A stretch of 64,000 nucleotides of DNA from Francisella halioticida (GTDB taxonomy: Bacteria; Pseudomonadota; Gammaproteobacteria; Francisellales; Francisellaceae). A program made the translations under genes and the position numbers. Positions 47,397 through 56,537 of this stretch are shown here, in pieces; within the stretch, counting starts at the first letter, position 1, and the number at the start of each line of letters is the position of its first letter. The stretch lies in assembly GCF_002211785.1 (NCBI RefSeq), contig NZ_CP022132.1, forward strand, positions 1,240,001 to 1,304,000, in the 5' to 3' direction. A model generated the notes under the pieces. It was not told the DNA's origin. It made no database searches and saw only the letters and a list, made by a program, of their open reading frames with translations.

Positions 47397-47880
47397 CTTG
47401 TATCTGTATAAGCTTTGCTTTTACTTCTTCTTTATGTTCGTTAACCACAGGCTTGTAATATAAACCAGCTCTAGAAACTTCTAATAAGCAACTTTGTTTT
47501 ACAACAGATAATTTATGCTTAGGATCAATCATCGCTTTTCTATCAGATAATCCCAAGCTTACGAGCTTTCCCTCAAGAAATTCCTTCTCAATTGTTAGTT
47601 GTCCAACCTTCTTAGAATACTGATCTATCTTGGTTTGAAGCTTTGCATTGTCTTTTTTATATTGTGATACTGATTTGGATGGATCCATTGCCAACTCAGC
47701 ATTTTCTAAAAAGGCTGTTTTTCAATTATTTATGTTTTTGGGCGTAATATTATATTTTACTGATAACTGTGTGATTGTTTGATCTTTCCCCAATACTTCC
47801 AAGACAACTTTAGTCTTAAATTCAACGGTATATATTTTTCTCTTATTACTCATTTACATTTATCCTAAATTGCTCATTTA
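47385..47880 (-). pseudogene. ISc: remnant of a third IS3-type element
   Basis: From ATG 47853 the frame reads MSNKRKIYTVEFKTKVVLEV and LGKDQTITQLSVKYNITPKN, an OrfA-like helix-turn-helix related to but distinct from ISa. TGA at 47722-47724 stands where Trp is expected (INNW). The same frame continues LDPSKS-like, QLTIEKEFLEGKLVSLGLS and AMIDPKHKLSVVKQSCLLEV, then merges into ISb copy B at about 47385. The transposase catalytic part is missing. The outer end is not defined; it may be near 47880. Confidence 0.8.
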
Positions 47881-48203
47881 TAGTTTAGCTACTTTAGGAA
47901 CTAAATTCTCAAAATTGTTGTTAAAATTTCATGGGGTATTATAAAACTTCTTTACGTGATGATATTTGTATAATCTTAATGGGATTCTTTTTGCATTCTA
48001 GTTATTATATATAGCTACGCTATTCATATGGAATCCAAGCACTCTTCTTCTTAACTGGGTAGCTTTTATAATAAAATAAAATATTCAGCATTTTATATTA
48101 GAAACAAATATTTTAAAAAAAGAGTTTTAGCCATTATTATTTTCTTCATATCTTATATTTTAATGACTATACTAAATTAATTACTAGAAATATTTAAATA
48201 CAT
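47881..48203. other. 323-base gap with no intact gene
   Basis: Two short plus-strand stretches look like decayed membrane protein ends: TSLRDDICIILMGFFLHSSY (around 47946-48008), and ATLFIWNPSTLLLNWVAFII ending at a TAA near 48080. They are in different frames and too short to assign. AT-rich sequence before 48204 probably contains the promoter of the aldolase-like gene; no clear -35/-10 pair stands out. Confidence 0.35.
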
Positions 48204-48902
48204 ATGTCTATAGAAAAAAAATTAAGAAAAAAACTCGCTGTGTGTCACCATGTAATTCATAACTATGGTTGGGATGATCTACTAGCTACTCATATATCTG
48301 CAAGATTACCTGATGGTGATATTCTTATAACTCCTCATGATATTTCCTTTGATAAAGTTACTAAAAAAAATATAGTTACTGTCACTCCTAATGGAGAAAT
48401 TATCTCAGATAATGGTTACAAGGTAATGCCTCAAGCAGCTAATATCCACTTGGAAACATATAAAGCTAGACAAGATATAAACGCTATCATTCATACACAT
48501 AGTAAATATGGAGTTATATTATCATCATTAGAATGTGGCATGCAATTTACTAATCAACAATCATTAAGATTCTATGATGATATATCATATCATCACTACG
48601 ATGGATTAGCTTTAGATAATGAAGGTAAAGCAATTGCAAATAGTCTTGGCGCAAAAAATACAATGATGATACTTGATAATCATGGGATAATAACAACTGC
48701 TGAATCAATTGAAAAAGCTATATATAAGCATTACTATTTCGAGCAATCCATAGAATTAGAAGTAAAAACATTATCTAGTGGTCAAAAGATCAAACCAATT
48801 CCCCAAGAGACCTGCCAAAAGACATCCAAGCAATTTAAACATATAAATACTTGCCACATAGAATTTGAAGTATTTAAAAGAATAACTAAAAGATATAGAT
48901 GA
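48204..48902 (+). CDS. Class II aldolase/adducin-like protein
   Basis: A 232-residue protein of the zinc-dependent class II aldolase fold, whose members split or epimerise sugar phosphates or sugar acids. The metal ligands appear in AIIHTHSKYG (two histidines near residue 98) and in MILDNHGIITT near residue 158; PQAANIHLETYKAR is the family's pre-zinc stretch, and THISARLPDGDILITPHDISF matches the N-terminal substrate loop. The substrate is unknown. It is convergent with a dehydratase-lactonase pair, with only one base between the stops, and could supply the aldolase step of the same pathway. Confidence 0.85.
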   Translation: MSIEKKLRKKLAVCHHVIHNYGWDDLLATHISARLPDGDILITPHDISFDKVTKKNIVTVTPNGEIISDNGYKVMPQAANIHLETYKARQDINAIIHTHSKYGVILSSLECGMQFTNQQSLRFYDDISYHHYDGLALDNEGKAIANSLGAKNTMMILDNHGIITTAESIEKAIYKHYYFEQSIELEVKTLSSGQKIKPIPQETCQKTSKQFKHINTCHIEFEVFKRITKRYR

Positions 48903-48903
48903 T

Positions 48904-50085
48904 TTATTTTACAATTACTTTATTTGTTTTCTTAGAAAGAGCTTTTTCATTTATTTCTATACCAAGACCTGGAGTATTTGGAGCTTCAAAATATCCATCA
49001 ATTGGTTGTAGATCTTGAACACAAAGCTCTCTATTAAAATCCTTAAGAGCATAAGTATGATGTTCATGAATTATAAAATTTGGAATTGCTGTCTCTAAAT
49101 GTAAGCTCACCGCTGTAGCTATAGGCCCACCACAGACATGGGCTTGAACTTTAACATCGTACATATCTACATAATCACAGATTTTCTTAGCTTCTGTAAA
49201 GCCACCACATAGCCCAATATCTGGCTGTAAGATATCTATAGTTTGCTTCTCTATATACTCTCTAACACCATGCCTTAAATATAGCCTTTCGCCTGCAGCT
49301 ATTGGTACACGCAGCTTATCTTTTAGAGGTTCATGCAACTTACTATTTAGATAATTAACAGGCTCTTCAAAGTACAAACAATTAAAATCTTCTGCTATTT
49401 CACCTAATTGTAATGCTGAAATTAAACTAGGTAAGCTATGACACTCAAAGATGATATCTCCATTCTCACCAAGTACATCTCGAATAGCCTGCATTCTTTC
49501 ACGGATCAAATTTAAATGATCTCTGCGAAATGGTAACGTACAATCATAAAGAGTTTCACCTTTATGATCAAACATCATAGGGTCAACTTTAATCGCATCA
49601 TATCCTTCTGCAACAACTTTCTCTGTAGCTTTAGCATAGTCTTCTGGTTTAAATAATGTCTTACGCTCACATTCATCCCAATCAAACTGAAGTTGGCTAG
49701 CATAAGTTCTAAGCTTCTTATTGGTTTTACCACCAAGTAGTTTATATACAGGTACTCCAAGAGCTTTTCCCTTAATATCCCATAAGGCAATATCAATAGC
49801 ACTCATCGCTGCGTATATAACAGGGCCTCCTCCAAGTCCCCAGAAACTCTCACGTAACATTCTATCCCATAATTTTTCACTCTCAAATGGATCTATACCA
49901 ATCACCATCTCTTGGGCAAATTCTCTAATCATATTTGCTGCTGCTGAATGCCCTAAATCATAAGCAAGCCCAGCTTCTCCAACCCCTGTAATACCTTCAT
50001 CTGTAATTACTTTTATAAATACTGGTGACCAAGCAGGTCTTTTGTCACAATAAATATCAAATATTTCTACTGCTACTATTTTCAT
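48904..50085 (-). CDS. Enolase-superfamily (mandelate racemase type) sugar acid dehydratase
   Basis: A 393-residue member of the mandelate racemase/muconate lactonising group. The capping domain (residues 1-125) ends near ALWDIKGKALGVPVYKLLGG. In the barrel, AIKVDPMMF carries the K-x-D position, the metal ligands appear in IIFECHS, FEEPVN and AAGERLY, and the base histidine is in KVQAHVCGGP. The E-x-H at the first ligand site resembles D-x-H of galactonate dehydratase, so a dehydratase of an aldonic acid (galactonate-type) is likely. It is three bases downstream of the lactonase gene, giving a lactonase-dehydratase unit. Confidence 0.85.
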   Translation of the reverse strand: MKIVAVEIFDIYCDKRPAWSPVFIKVITDEGITGVGEAGLAYDLGHSAAANMIREFAQEMVIGIDPFESEKLWDRMLRESFWGLGGGPVIYAAMSAIDIALWDIKGKALGVPVYKLLGGKTNKKLRTYASQLQFDWDECERKTLFKPEDYAKATEKVVAEGYDAIKVDPMMFDHKGETLYDCTLPFRRDHLNLIRERMQAIRDVLGENGDIIFECHSLPSLISALQLGEIAEDFNCLYFEEPVNYLNSKLHEPLKDKLRVPIAAGERLYLRHGVREYIEKQTIDILQPDIGLCGGFTEAKKICDYVDMYDVKVQAHVCGGPIATAVSLHLETAIPNFIIHEHHTYALKDFNRELCVQDLQPIDGYFEAPNTPGLGIEINEKALSKKTNKVIVK

Positions 50086-50088
50086 AAT

Positions 50089-50904
50089 TCAACCTTTATT
50101 ATTAAAATAAACTTCTTGTGCTACATTTTTAAAAACATTTTCAGATATCTTATCATCATTGATGTATTTATATAAAAAATTATGCCAAAAACTATAATCA
50201 TTTTGATGCGAAACTGGGAAATTTGACCCATAGCATAATTGAGTATCCTTTATATTTTCAAAAACAAAATCTAATGCTTTATTAATATGTAAAAAATAAT
50301 TGTTTAAATCAAACCCTGATAGTTTAAGTTTCCAATTGTTGTTTTTTGTACATTCTTTTATTAGATTATACCATTTATCTAGACTCTCATTATCTGAGAA
50401 TATTGGTAAGCCAAAATGCTCTATGGACATTGTAACTTGAGAACTATCTACACTATCTAGAATAGCTAAAAATTGCTCTGGATACATTTGAGCTTCAAAC
50501 ACCAAATTGTTTTGTTTCAATACTCTTAATTTATCCCCCAAGTCACCTGGAATATTTTTACAAAAGGGACTATAACTAGATTTAGATGTTTTGGACATAA
50601 TCTGGCGAACACCTACAATATTTTTATATTTCTTTAAAGTTATAATCTTTTTTTCAAAGCTAGGTAAATCTAAAGTAAAATCAGCAAAAGCAATTACTTT
50701 AATATTTCTATCTATAAATTCTGATTTAAGCCATTTATACTCACATAAAGGATCAGATATTTCATTATGTGCTTCGATATGTACAAAAGCATCCGCATTT
50801 AAATCTTCTGGTATTACTAGATTTGGTAGATTTGTATCTTTAACCCAGTTATTATAACCATTTTTAAGATCCCAAAAATGTATATGTGAATCAATTATAT
50901 TCAT
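50089..50904 (-). CDS. Amidohydrolase-family sugar lactonase
   Basis: A 271-residue TIM-barrel protein of the amidohydrolase-2 group (COG3618 type), which includes L-fuconolactonase and L-rhamnono-lactonase. The N-terminal metal-type motif is MNIIDSHIHFWDL (residues 1-13). Further landmarks are DAFVHIEAHNE, GVRQIMSK near residue 97 and the late CYGSNFPVSHQ. It is directly upstream of the dehydratase on the same strand. Together they would open a sugar lactone and then dehydrate the acid. Which sugar is not evident. Confidence 0.83.
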   Translation of the reverse strand: MNIIDSHIHFWDLKNGYNNWVKDTNLPNLVIPEDLNADAFVHIEAHNEISDPLCEYKWLKSEFIDRNIKVIAFADFTLDLPSFEKKIITLKKYKNIVGVRQIMSKTSKSSYSPFCKNIPGDLGDKLRVLKQNNLVFEAQMYPEQFLAILDSVDSSQVTMSIEHFGLPIFSDNESLDKWYNLIKECTKNNNWKLKLSGFDLNNYFLHINKALDFVFENIKDTQLCYGSNFPVSHQNDYSFWHNFLYKYINDDKISENVFKNVAQEVYFNNKG

Positions 50905-51218
50905 ATGAACATTTACTTGCCTAACTATTTTAAATACTTACTTAGATTATAAACATATTATATTTTTTGAGAAAAGACTTTACAAAAATATTATGCAGAT
51001 TATATTAAACATGAAATTAAAGTATACATACCAATATTTATACTTAGGAAGTAAGTAACGAGTATCTAATCCTAACCCAACCTAATGGTAAAAATGTTAC
51101 CAAACCAGATAATATCATTTAAACTAAATAAAAAAGGTGAACCATAAATCGTACTTCACCATTCATCTTTAGCATATACTCCAGTATAATAAACAAAGAT
51201 AAATAAATAATTACTGAA
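50905..51218. promoter_or_regulatory. Divergent regulatory region with two inverted repeats
   Basis: This 314-base gap separates the lactonase-dehydratase unit (minus) from the winged-helix gene (plus). GGTAA-AAATG-TTACC (51087-51101) and GGTGAA...TTCACC (51136-51160) are possible operators for the neighbouring regulator. No gene is visible. Confidence 0.4.
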
Positions 51219-51515
51219 ATGACTACAAAAAAAAATCACAGTTGGACTTTTTTAACAAACCACTCACACGTGTTATGTCTTATTAATAATAATCCAAATA
51301 TCACTATTAGAGATATAGCAATCAAGATTGGGATTACTGAAAGAGCGGTCCTAAATATACTTAGCGACCTAACCGAAACAGCGTACTTAACTATTACAAA
51401 AATTGGAAGAAATAATCACTATGAAATTAACAAAGAGAAAAGATTACGTCATCCTATAGAGAATCATTGTACTATTGATGATTTTTTAGAGCCATTAATA
51501 GCAATAAAACCGTAG
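51219..51515 (+). CDS. Winged-helix transcriptional regulator
   Basis: A 98-residue protein with a single winged helix: VLCLINNNPNITIRDIAIKI is helix 1-2, GITERAVLNILSDLTETAYL is the recognition helix, and ITKIGRNNHYEIN is the wing. There is no ligand-binding domain. The start has little more than GAAATG upstream. It lies between the sugar-acid genes and the AEC transporter, so regulation of one or both is a fair inference. The family is closest to short MarR/ArsR-like DNA-binding proteins. Confidence 0.8.
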   Translation: MTTKKNHSWTFLTNHSHVLCLINNNPNITIRDIAIKIGITERAVLNILSDLTETAYLTITKIGRNNHYEINKEKRLRHPIENHCTIDDFLEPLIAIKP

Positions 51516-51573
51516 CAATTCTATCTTAAAAAGCTTAATATCTACTAAATTAAACACTTTTACTTTTTAAATA

Positions 51574-52509
51574 ATGCTTGTACAAATTGTAGACTCAATA
51601 TTACCTATATTTATTATTATATTTTTTGGTTGGCTAACTGGCTACTTAAAATTAGTTGGTGAAAACGCTCATAAAACTTGTGCAAAAATCGTCACTGTAT
51701 ATGTATTTCCAGCTTTGCTATTTATGCAAACAGCTACAGCAAGACCAGAACAAATATTTGATATTAGTTGGATGTCTGCTTTTCTAATTTCCATTGCTAT
51801 CATTTGGACTATTTGTTTTAGTGCAAGCATTTTAATTTTCAAAGAATCTAAAAAAAATAGTGTTATGCAAGCTATGATAAACACTTTCACAGATATGGGT
51901 GGTATGGGAATTCCATTCTTTATAAGTATAATTGGCTCAACAGCTCTTATATCTGTAGCTAAAGCTAACTTTGTAATATCACTAACCCTTATTCCTCTAA
52001 CTATATTTCTTTTGGAACTCTACTCCGGATCAACTCAGTCAAAAAAAGTAATTATACTTTATGCCTTATCAAAATCTCTTAAAAAACCTATGTTCTTAGC
52101 TATTGTTTTAGGAGCAATCATTAGCCTATTAAATATATATACTATAATACCAAAACCAGTTACAAATTCTATAGATCATGCTTCAAAGGCTTGTGTATTT
52201 ATGTCACTATTTACAGTTGGCTTAGCCCTGTATGGGATTAAACTTCATCTAAGTAAAATGTTTATTTTTAATATAATAATGAAGAGTTTAGTTAGTGGTT
52301 TCATTGCCTGGGGAATTGTAATCTTATTTGGTATCACTGGAAACTATGCTAAAGATCTGGTCTATCTAGTGGCTATGCCAACGGCAACAATAGCTACTAT
52401 ATTTGCATTACAATGGCGTGCAATCCCAGATGAAGCAACTAGCCTATATCTAGTATCAACTATTCTATCTATAATTACTCTACCAATGTGGATGTTTTTA
52501 CTGGGCTAA
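51574..52509 (+). CDS. AEC family (malate permease/auxin efflux carrier-like) transporter
   Basis: A 311-residue inner-membrane transporter with about ten segments. FIIIFFGWLTGYLKLVGENA in segment 1, KIVTVYVFPALLFMQTATA in segment 2, DMGGMGIPFFISIIG near residue 111 and VAMPTATIATIFALQW near 272 match the bacterial AEC carriers for malate, malonate and similar acids. It follows the winged-helix gene by 58 bases on the same strand. Export or import of a carboxylic acid linked to the adjacent sugar-acid genes is possible. Confidence 0.87.
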   Translation: MLVQIVDSILPIFIIIFFGWLTGYLKLVGENAHKTCAKIVTVYVFPALLFMQTATARPEQIFDISWMSAFLISIAIIWTICFSASILIFKESKKNSVMQAMINTFTDMGGMGIPFFISIIGSTALISVAKANFVISLTLIPLTIFLLELYSGSTQSKKVIILYALSKSLKKPMFLAIVLGAIISLLNIYTIIPKPVTNSIDHASKACVFMSLFTVGLALYGIKLHLSKMFIFNIIMKSLVSGFIAWGIVILFGITGNYAKDLVYLVAMPTATIATIFALQWRAIPDEATSLYLVSTILSIITLPMWMFLLG

Positions 52510-52525
52510 GTAATCTCTATTTAAA

Positions 52526-53128
52526 TTATTCTTTAATATTACTAATAAATTTTGGAAAATATCTCTGTAAAACATAATGTAAAATACCCATAAATGCATG
52601 AGCATAAATATATATTTCTACAGGATCGACTAATGTCTTATGTATCTCTTCTAAATCATGCATATAAGGTGACTGCCAATTCCAAGCTGTAAACCAGAAA
52701 AACCCAGAGACCCATGCTAAAGTTAATGCAAGTAAGCCAAGACCTTGTACTATTGCAGCAAGACTACCACTTCTAGAGTTTGGTAATCTAAATTTACACA
52801 ACTCTGATAGATCTACTTTGATTGCTGAGTAATCATTATATAAGTAAGGAAAATAATAACGTAATCCCCTTTTATCAAGAGCCATAATAACTAAAAGCAC
52901 ACTTAAAACGGATAAAGATAATCCACAAAACATATGTGTATATGCCCAGACATTAAGTCCAAATTTAACATGCATAAAATTACTATCTATAATCTGAAAA
53001 ATAACTGCTATACCTACAACTATATGTAGCATACGAAAGTTTTTATCTTGAGATTGGCCTAAATATTCCCAGAATGATTTTATAAAAGAATGTGTTTTTT
53101 TAAAAGTTTCATTTTTTCTACTCACCAT
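52526..53128 (-). CDS. Cytochrome b561-like membrane protein
   Basis: A 200-residue protein with four membrane segments. Histidines suited to bind heme are in RMLHIVVGIAVIFQ (segment 1), AYTHMFCGLSL (segment 2) and YAHAFMGILHYVLQRYFP (segment 4), the layout of cytochrome b561 / b-type di-heme proteins. The start ATG 53128 lies inside the last codons of rmuC, so the two are translationally coupled. The electron donor and acceptor are unknown. Confidence 0.82.
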   Translation of the reverse strand: MVSRKNETFKKTHSFIKSFWEYLGQSQDKNFRMLHIVVGIAVIFQIIDSNFMHVKFGLNVWAYTHMFCGLSLSVLSVLLVIMALDKRGLRYYFPYLYNDYSAIKVDLSELCKFRLPNSRSGSLAAIVQGLGLLALTLAWVSGFFWFTAWNWQSPYMHDLEEIHKTLVDPVEIYIYAHAFMGILHYVLQRYFPKFISNIKE

Positions 53129-54536
53129 CACTCATAGCATTCTCAACCAAATCATTATCAAGCTCTTTTTTAGGTTTTATATTTGAGGTTAATTTCAGTT
53201 TTTCAACCTGACCAATTAGATTACCTCGACCTGTTTTTAGCTTACTAAAAGCATTTTCATAAGATTTATTGGCGTCATTTATAGATTTACCAACCTTTTC
53301 TAAATCATCAACAAAGCCGACAAACTTCTTATAAAGCTCCTCTGCCCTACTATATATATCCGTAATACTCTGTGCTTGCTTCTCATAGCGCCAAGTATTC
53401 TCAACAGCTCTTAATGCTACCAATAAAGTTGTAGGACTAACTAGGATTATCTTCTGCTTAAATGCTTCATCATAAAGATTAGTATCATTATCTAAGGCTA
53501 ATAATAAAGCCCCTTCTATAGGAATAAACATAAATATAAAATCTAACGAATTTATATCTTTTAGATTTTCATAGCTTTTATTTGCAAGACCTTTGATATG
53601 TTCACGTATAGATCTAATATGTGCTTTCAAGTGAACTTGTTTTTGTTCTTCATCTGCAGCCATATAATCATTGTATGCAAATAGCGAAGTCTTAGCATCT
53701 ATAATTATATCTCTACTATCTGGCAACTTAACAACCACATCAGGGCGATATGCTTTACCCTCTTCATCTGTAGTATGCTTTTCCCGAATATATTCTAGCC
53801 CTTCTCTAAGGCCAGATTTCTCAAGAACATTTTCAAGCACCATTTCTCCCCAAATACCCTGCTGCTTTGTACTACTTCTAAGAGCATTTGTTAGGTTATG
53901 AGCCTCGGTGGTCATCTTTTGATTTAGCTCTTTAAGAGTTTTTAGCTCATTCTGTAAAGCTCCTCTAGCCGTAGATTCTTTATCATAAACATCTTCTACT
54001 TTTTGTTTGAAATCTTTTAACTGTTCACGTACAGGATTTAGAACACTATTTAGACTCTCTTGATTACGCTCATTAAGTTTTTTTGAATTATCTTCAAAGA
54101 TCTTATTTGCTAGATTTTCAAATTCTGTTTTTAGCTTAGTTTCACTATTTTGTAACAACTCCAGCTTATCTTGCATCGCATTATTTTGTTCTTTAAGCTG
54201 AGTTTCAAGCATTGATACTTGTGACTTATAGTTTTTGATTTCTTCTATATAACTATAAGATTTCTTTCTTTCTTCTTTGATCTCTTGCTTTAGCTCATCT
54301 ATACGTAAAATACTATCTTGTTTTAACTCAGAATTTTTTTGTTTTTCCTGATCTAAAAGCGTATCAAAAGTAACATTTTTACCACGCAATTTTATTAATT
54401 CATTCTGGGTTGAGTCTTTATACTTCTCATAATCCTGGAGAATATCTTCAACTTGCTTTGATTTTTTACTCAAAAGCAAAAATAATACTATAATTAAAAC
54501 TATAGCCAATACTATTAGCCCTATTAGAAAAGCCAT
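53118..54536 (-). CDS. rmuC: RmuC-family DNA recombination protein
   Basis: RmuC is an inner-membrane-anchored nuclease-like protein that limits inverted-repeat rearrangements. The 472 residues start with one membrane segment (LIGLIVLAIVLIIVLFLLL, residues 5-23), followed by a long coiled coil to about residue 210, then the RmuC domain with QGIWGEMVLENVLEKSGLRE, RPDVVVKLPDSRDIIIDAK, LDFIFMFIPIEGAL and LVSPTTLLVALRAV. The length and domains are normal. The b561-like gene overlaps its stop. Confidence 0.94.
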   Translation of the reverse strand: MAFLIGLIVLAIVLIIVLFLLLSKKSKQVEDILQDYEKYKDSTQNELIKLRGKNVTFDTLLDQEKQKNSELKQDSILRIDELKQEIKEERKKSYSYIEEIKNYKSQVSMLETQLKEQNNAMQDKLELLQNSETKLKTEFENLANKIFEDNSKKLNERNQESLNSVLNPVREQLKDFKQKVEDVYDKESTARGALQNELKTLKELNQKMTTEAHNLTNALRSSTKQQGIWGEMVLENVLEKSGLREGLEYIREKHTTDEEGKAYRPDVVVKLPDSRDIIIDAKTSLFAYNDYMAADEEQKQVHLKAHIRSIREHIKGLANKSYENLKDINSLDFIFMFIPIEGALLLALDNDTNLYDEAFKQKIILVSPTTLLVALRAVENTWRYEKQAQSITDIYSRAEELYKKFVGFVDDLEKVGKSINDANKSYENAFSKLKTGRGNLIGQVEKLKLTSNIKPKKELDNDLVENAMSDGE

Positions 54537-54620
54537 TTATACCCTTATTTAAACTTAAAATATTAACTTTAATATTTTATATCTTAGAAAGATATAAATA
54601 TATAGGACTTTATGAAACTT

Positions 54621-55826
54621 TTAAGATTTAATAGTAATGAATTTCTCTTTAGGCAAAACTATAAGAATTAACGAAAATATAGCTAATGCTATTGGTATAG
54701 CGTACATTGAGTTTTTCATAACAGGTAGGCTAAGTTGATTTGTAATATTAGATGTTTGTAAGCTCATTATTAAACCAATTAATATCTGCATTACTGGCCC
54801 ACCTCCCATATTCAAAGTATTGGCTGAACCTTGTACAGATGCCTTTGGAAAATTATTAAACTTACGTCCAAGAAAAGCAAAAATCATAGTATTTGCATTT
54901 GTAATAGCCCCTATTAAAAATAAAACAAATATGAGAATGACTTCTGAACTAAATGTCCCATCAATTAAAAGCATAAATAGCCCTGCAGTTACAAAACCAC
55001 ACAAAACTAATAAGTGCTTAATATTTACTAATTTATCACTCAACCAGCCAAAAAATATAGCTCCAAAAAGACCTCCTATTGTAATTATTGAAACTAAATA
55101 TGCTGCCTGAGTTGCATCAATATCATAAACTTTTTGTAGATATATTGGTCCCCACAATGCCAAAAATGCAGTTTGTGGCGTACTTAAACACCCCATAAAT
55201 ATTGCCACAATCCAAAATAATGGTGATTTTATTAGACATTTAAGATCTCCCAAAATATTAGATAAACTCTTTGTCTCTGTTAAACTTTTTGCATCCCTAC
55301 AAAATACACTCCAAACACATACTAAAACCATGCCAAATACAGCTGCAAGAAGATATGTCTCTCGCCAATCTCCTAAATACTTCGTCAGCTGCAACCAAGG
55401 ACCTTGACCTATTAATGCACCGATCATTGCCATCAACATAGTTAACCCAATAAGAGTCCCTGAATGCTTAACATTCTCAACAGATAAAGCAAAGATTCCA
55501 ATTATTGCAAAAGCTGAGCCAATACCCATAAGAATCCTGGCAATAATTAATATTTCTAAATTAGGAGCAAAAGCAAACATCACACAACTAATAATTAGAA
55601 TACCCATAGCTGCTACCCATGTTTTAAATAAACCGAAGCGATCAATTAAGATACTTGCTGGAATCATCAAACCGATATACGCAAAATAATAAGCTGATGA
55701 TAAAGACGCTAAGTGATTAGATGATAAATGATATTCATCTTGTAGATTAATTAAAATAACACTGTCTGATAGCCTAAGTGCATATTCATAAATAATATAT
55801 ATCCAACCAATTAAAAAATATCTCAT
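54621..55826 (-). CDS. MFS transporter, Pht-like
   Basis: A 401-residue major facilitator with about twelve membrane segments. The patterns YIIYEYALRLSDSVI in segment 1, PASILIDRFGLFKTW after segment 2 and ARILMGIGSAFAIIG in segment 4 match the Pht-like group also present at 42306 and 56538. GGAGATATTAAA precedes the ATG. It lies 84 bases after rmuC and 48 before the ruvA stop on the same strand. The substrate is unknown. Confidence 0.86.
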   Translation of the reverse strand: MRYFLIGWIYIIYEYALRLSDSVILINLQDEYHLSSNHLASLSSAYYFAYIGLMIPASILIDRFGLFKTWVAAMGILIISCVMFAFAPNLEILIIARILMGIGSAFAIIGIFALSVENVKHSGTLIGLTMLMAMIGALIGQGPWLQLTKYLGDWRETYLLAAVFGMVLVCVWSVFCRDAKSLTETKSLSNILGDLKCLIKSPLFWIVAIFMGCLSTPQTAFLALWGPIYLQKVYDIDATQAAYLVSIITIGGLFGAIFFGWLSDKLVNIKHLLVLCGFVTAGLFMLLIDGTFSSEVILIFVLFLIGAITNANTMIFAFLGRKFNNFPKASVQGSANTLNMGGGPVMQILIGLIMSLQTSNITNQLSLPVMKNSMYAIPIALAIFSLILIVLPKEKFITIKS

Positions 55827-55874
55827 TTTAATATCTCCAGCTGAATATTATCTCTGTGGCTTTTAATTTTTCTA

Positions 55875-56525
55875 TTATCGTTTTGATTTAATAGATCCTT
55901 GTAAAGCTTTACGAATGGCTTCTGCTGCTGTTTTAGCATCGCTAATTGAGCCACGAATCATTTTTTCAGCATCTTTTTGTTTATACCCTAAAGCTAATAA
56001 TGCGTCAACAGACTCATTAAATATAGAGTTTGATATAGCTGCCAGTGTTGGAGTTTTATTAGAATGTAACTCAACATTAGCTGTAGTGAAGTTATCTGAC
56101 TGACCATAGATTTCATTAGCCATTTTTAATAACTTGTCGTATATCTCAACAACCAAACGTTCTGCTGTTTTCTTACCAATACCTGGTACAGTGGCCAATA
56201 GTCCATAATCTTTATTTTCGATACAATGTAAAAGAGTCTTAGAATCCATTCCTGAAAGAATAGCTAATGCAGTTCTAGCCCCTATACCACTTACTTTTAT
56301 TAATTCTTGAAAAACTTTCTTATCTACTTTTGATTTAAAGCCATACAACTGCTGAGCATCTTCTCTAACTACAAAATGAGTATACAAGTTTATAGTTGTT
56401 CCCATTTCACTTAATGAATAAAATGTAGTCATAGGTACAAAGACCTCATAACCTATTCCATTCACATCTATCAATAAAGCTGAGGGATCTTTCTCAATCA
56501 ATACACCTTTTATAAAACTTATCAT
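55875..56525 (-). CDS. ruvA: Holliday junction DNA helicase subunit RuvA
   Basis: RuvA binds Holliday junctions and loads RuvB for branch migration. The 216 residues show the N-terminal OB fold ([29 protein letters not shown]), the paired helix-hairpin-helix motifs in [15 protein letters not shown] and [15 protein letters not shown], and the short C-terminal RuvB-contact domain ([18 protein letters not shown]). It is full length. ruvC lies upstream on the same strand with an MFS gene inserted between; ruvB is not in this window. Confidence 0.97.
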   Translation of the reverse strand: MISFIKGVLIEKDPSALLIDVNGIGYEVFVPMTTFYSLSEMGTTINLYTHFVVREDAQQLYGFKSKVDKKVFQELIKVSGIGARTALAILSGMDSKTLLHCIENKDYGLLATVPGIGKKTAERLVVEIYDKLLKMANEIYGQSDNFTTANVELHSNKTPTLAAISNSIFNESVDALLALGYKQKDAEKMIRGSISDAKTAAEAIRKALQGSIKSKR

Positions 56526-56537
56526 AGATATTGTTCC

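Larger units (their letters stand above)
46228..47400 (-). mobile_element. ISb copy B, left end missing
   Basis: It is nearly identical to ISb copy A on the opposite strand. The right end TGATCTACCCC is at 46228, next to the Kef remnant. The left ~50 bases (end and orfA ribosome site) are missing; at 47385-47401 the sequence crosses into a different IS remnant through the shared string CAAGATGAGATATAC. It probably cannot move on its own. Confidence 0.9.

Noticed and set aside
47374-47694. 106-codon frame as a separate gene
   Set aside because: It is the middle of the ISc OrfA-like frame after an in-frame stop, ending by accident inside ISb copy B.
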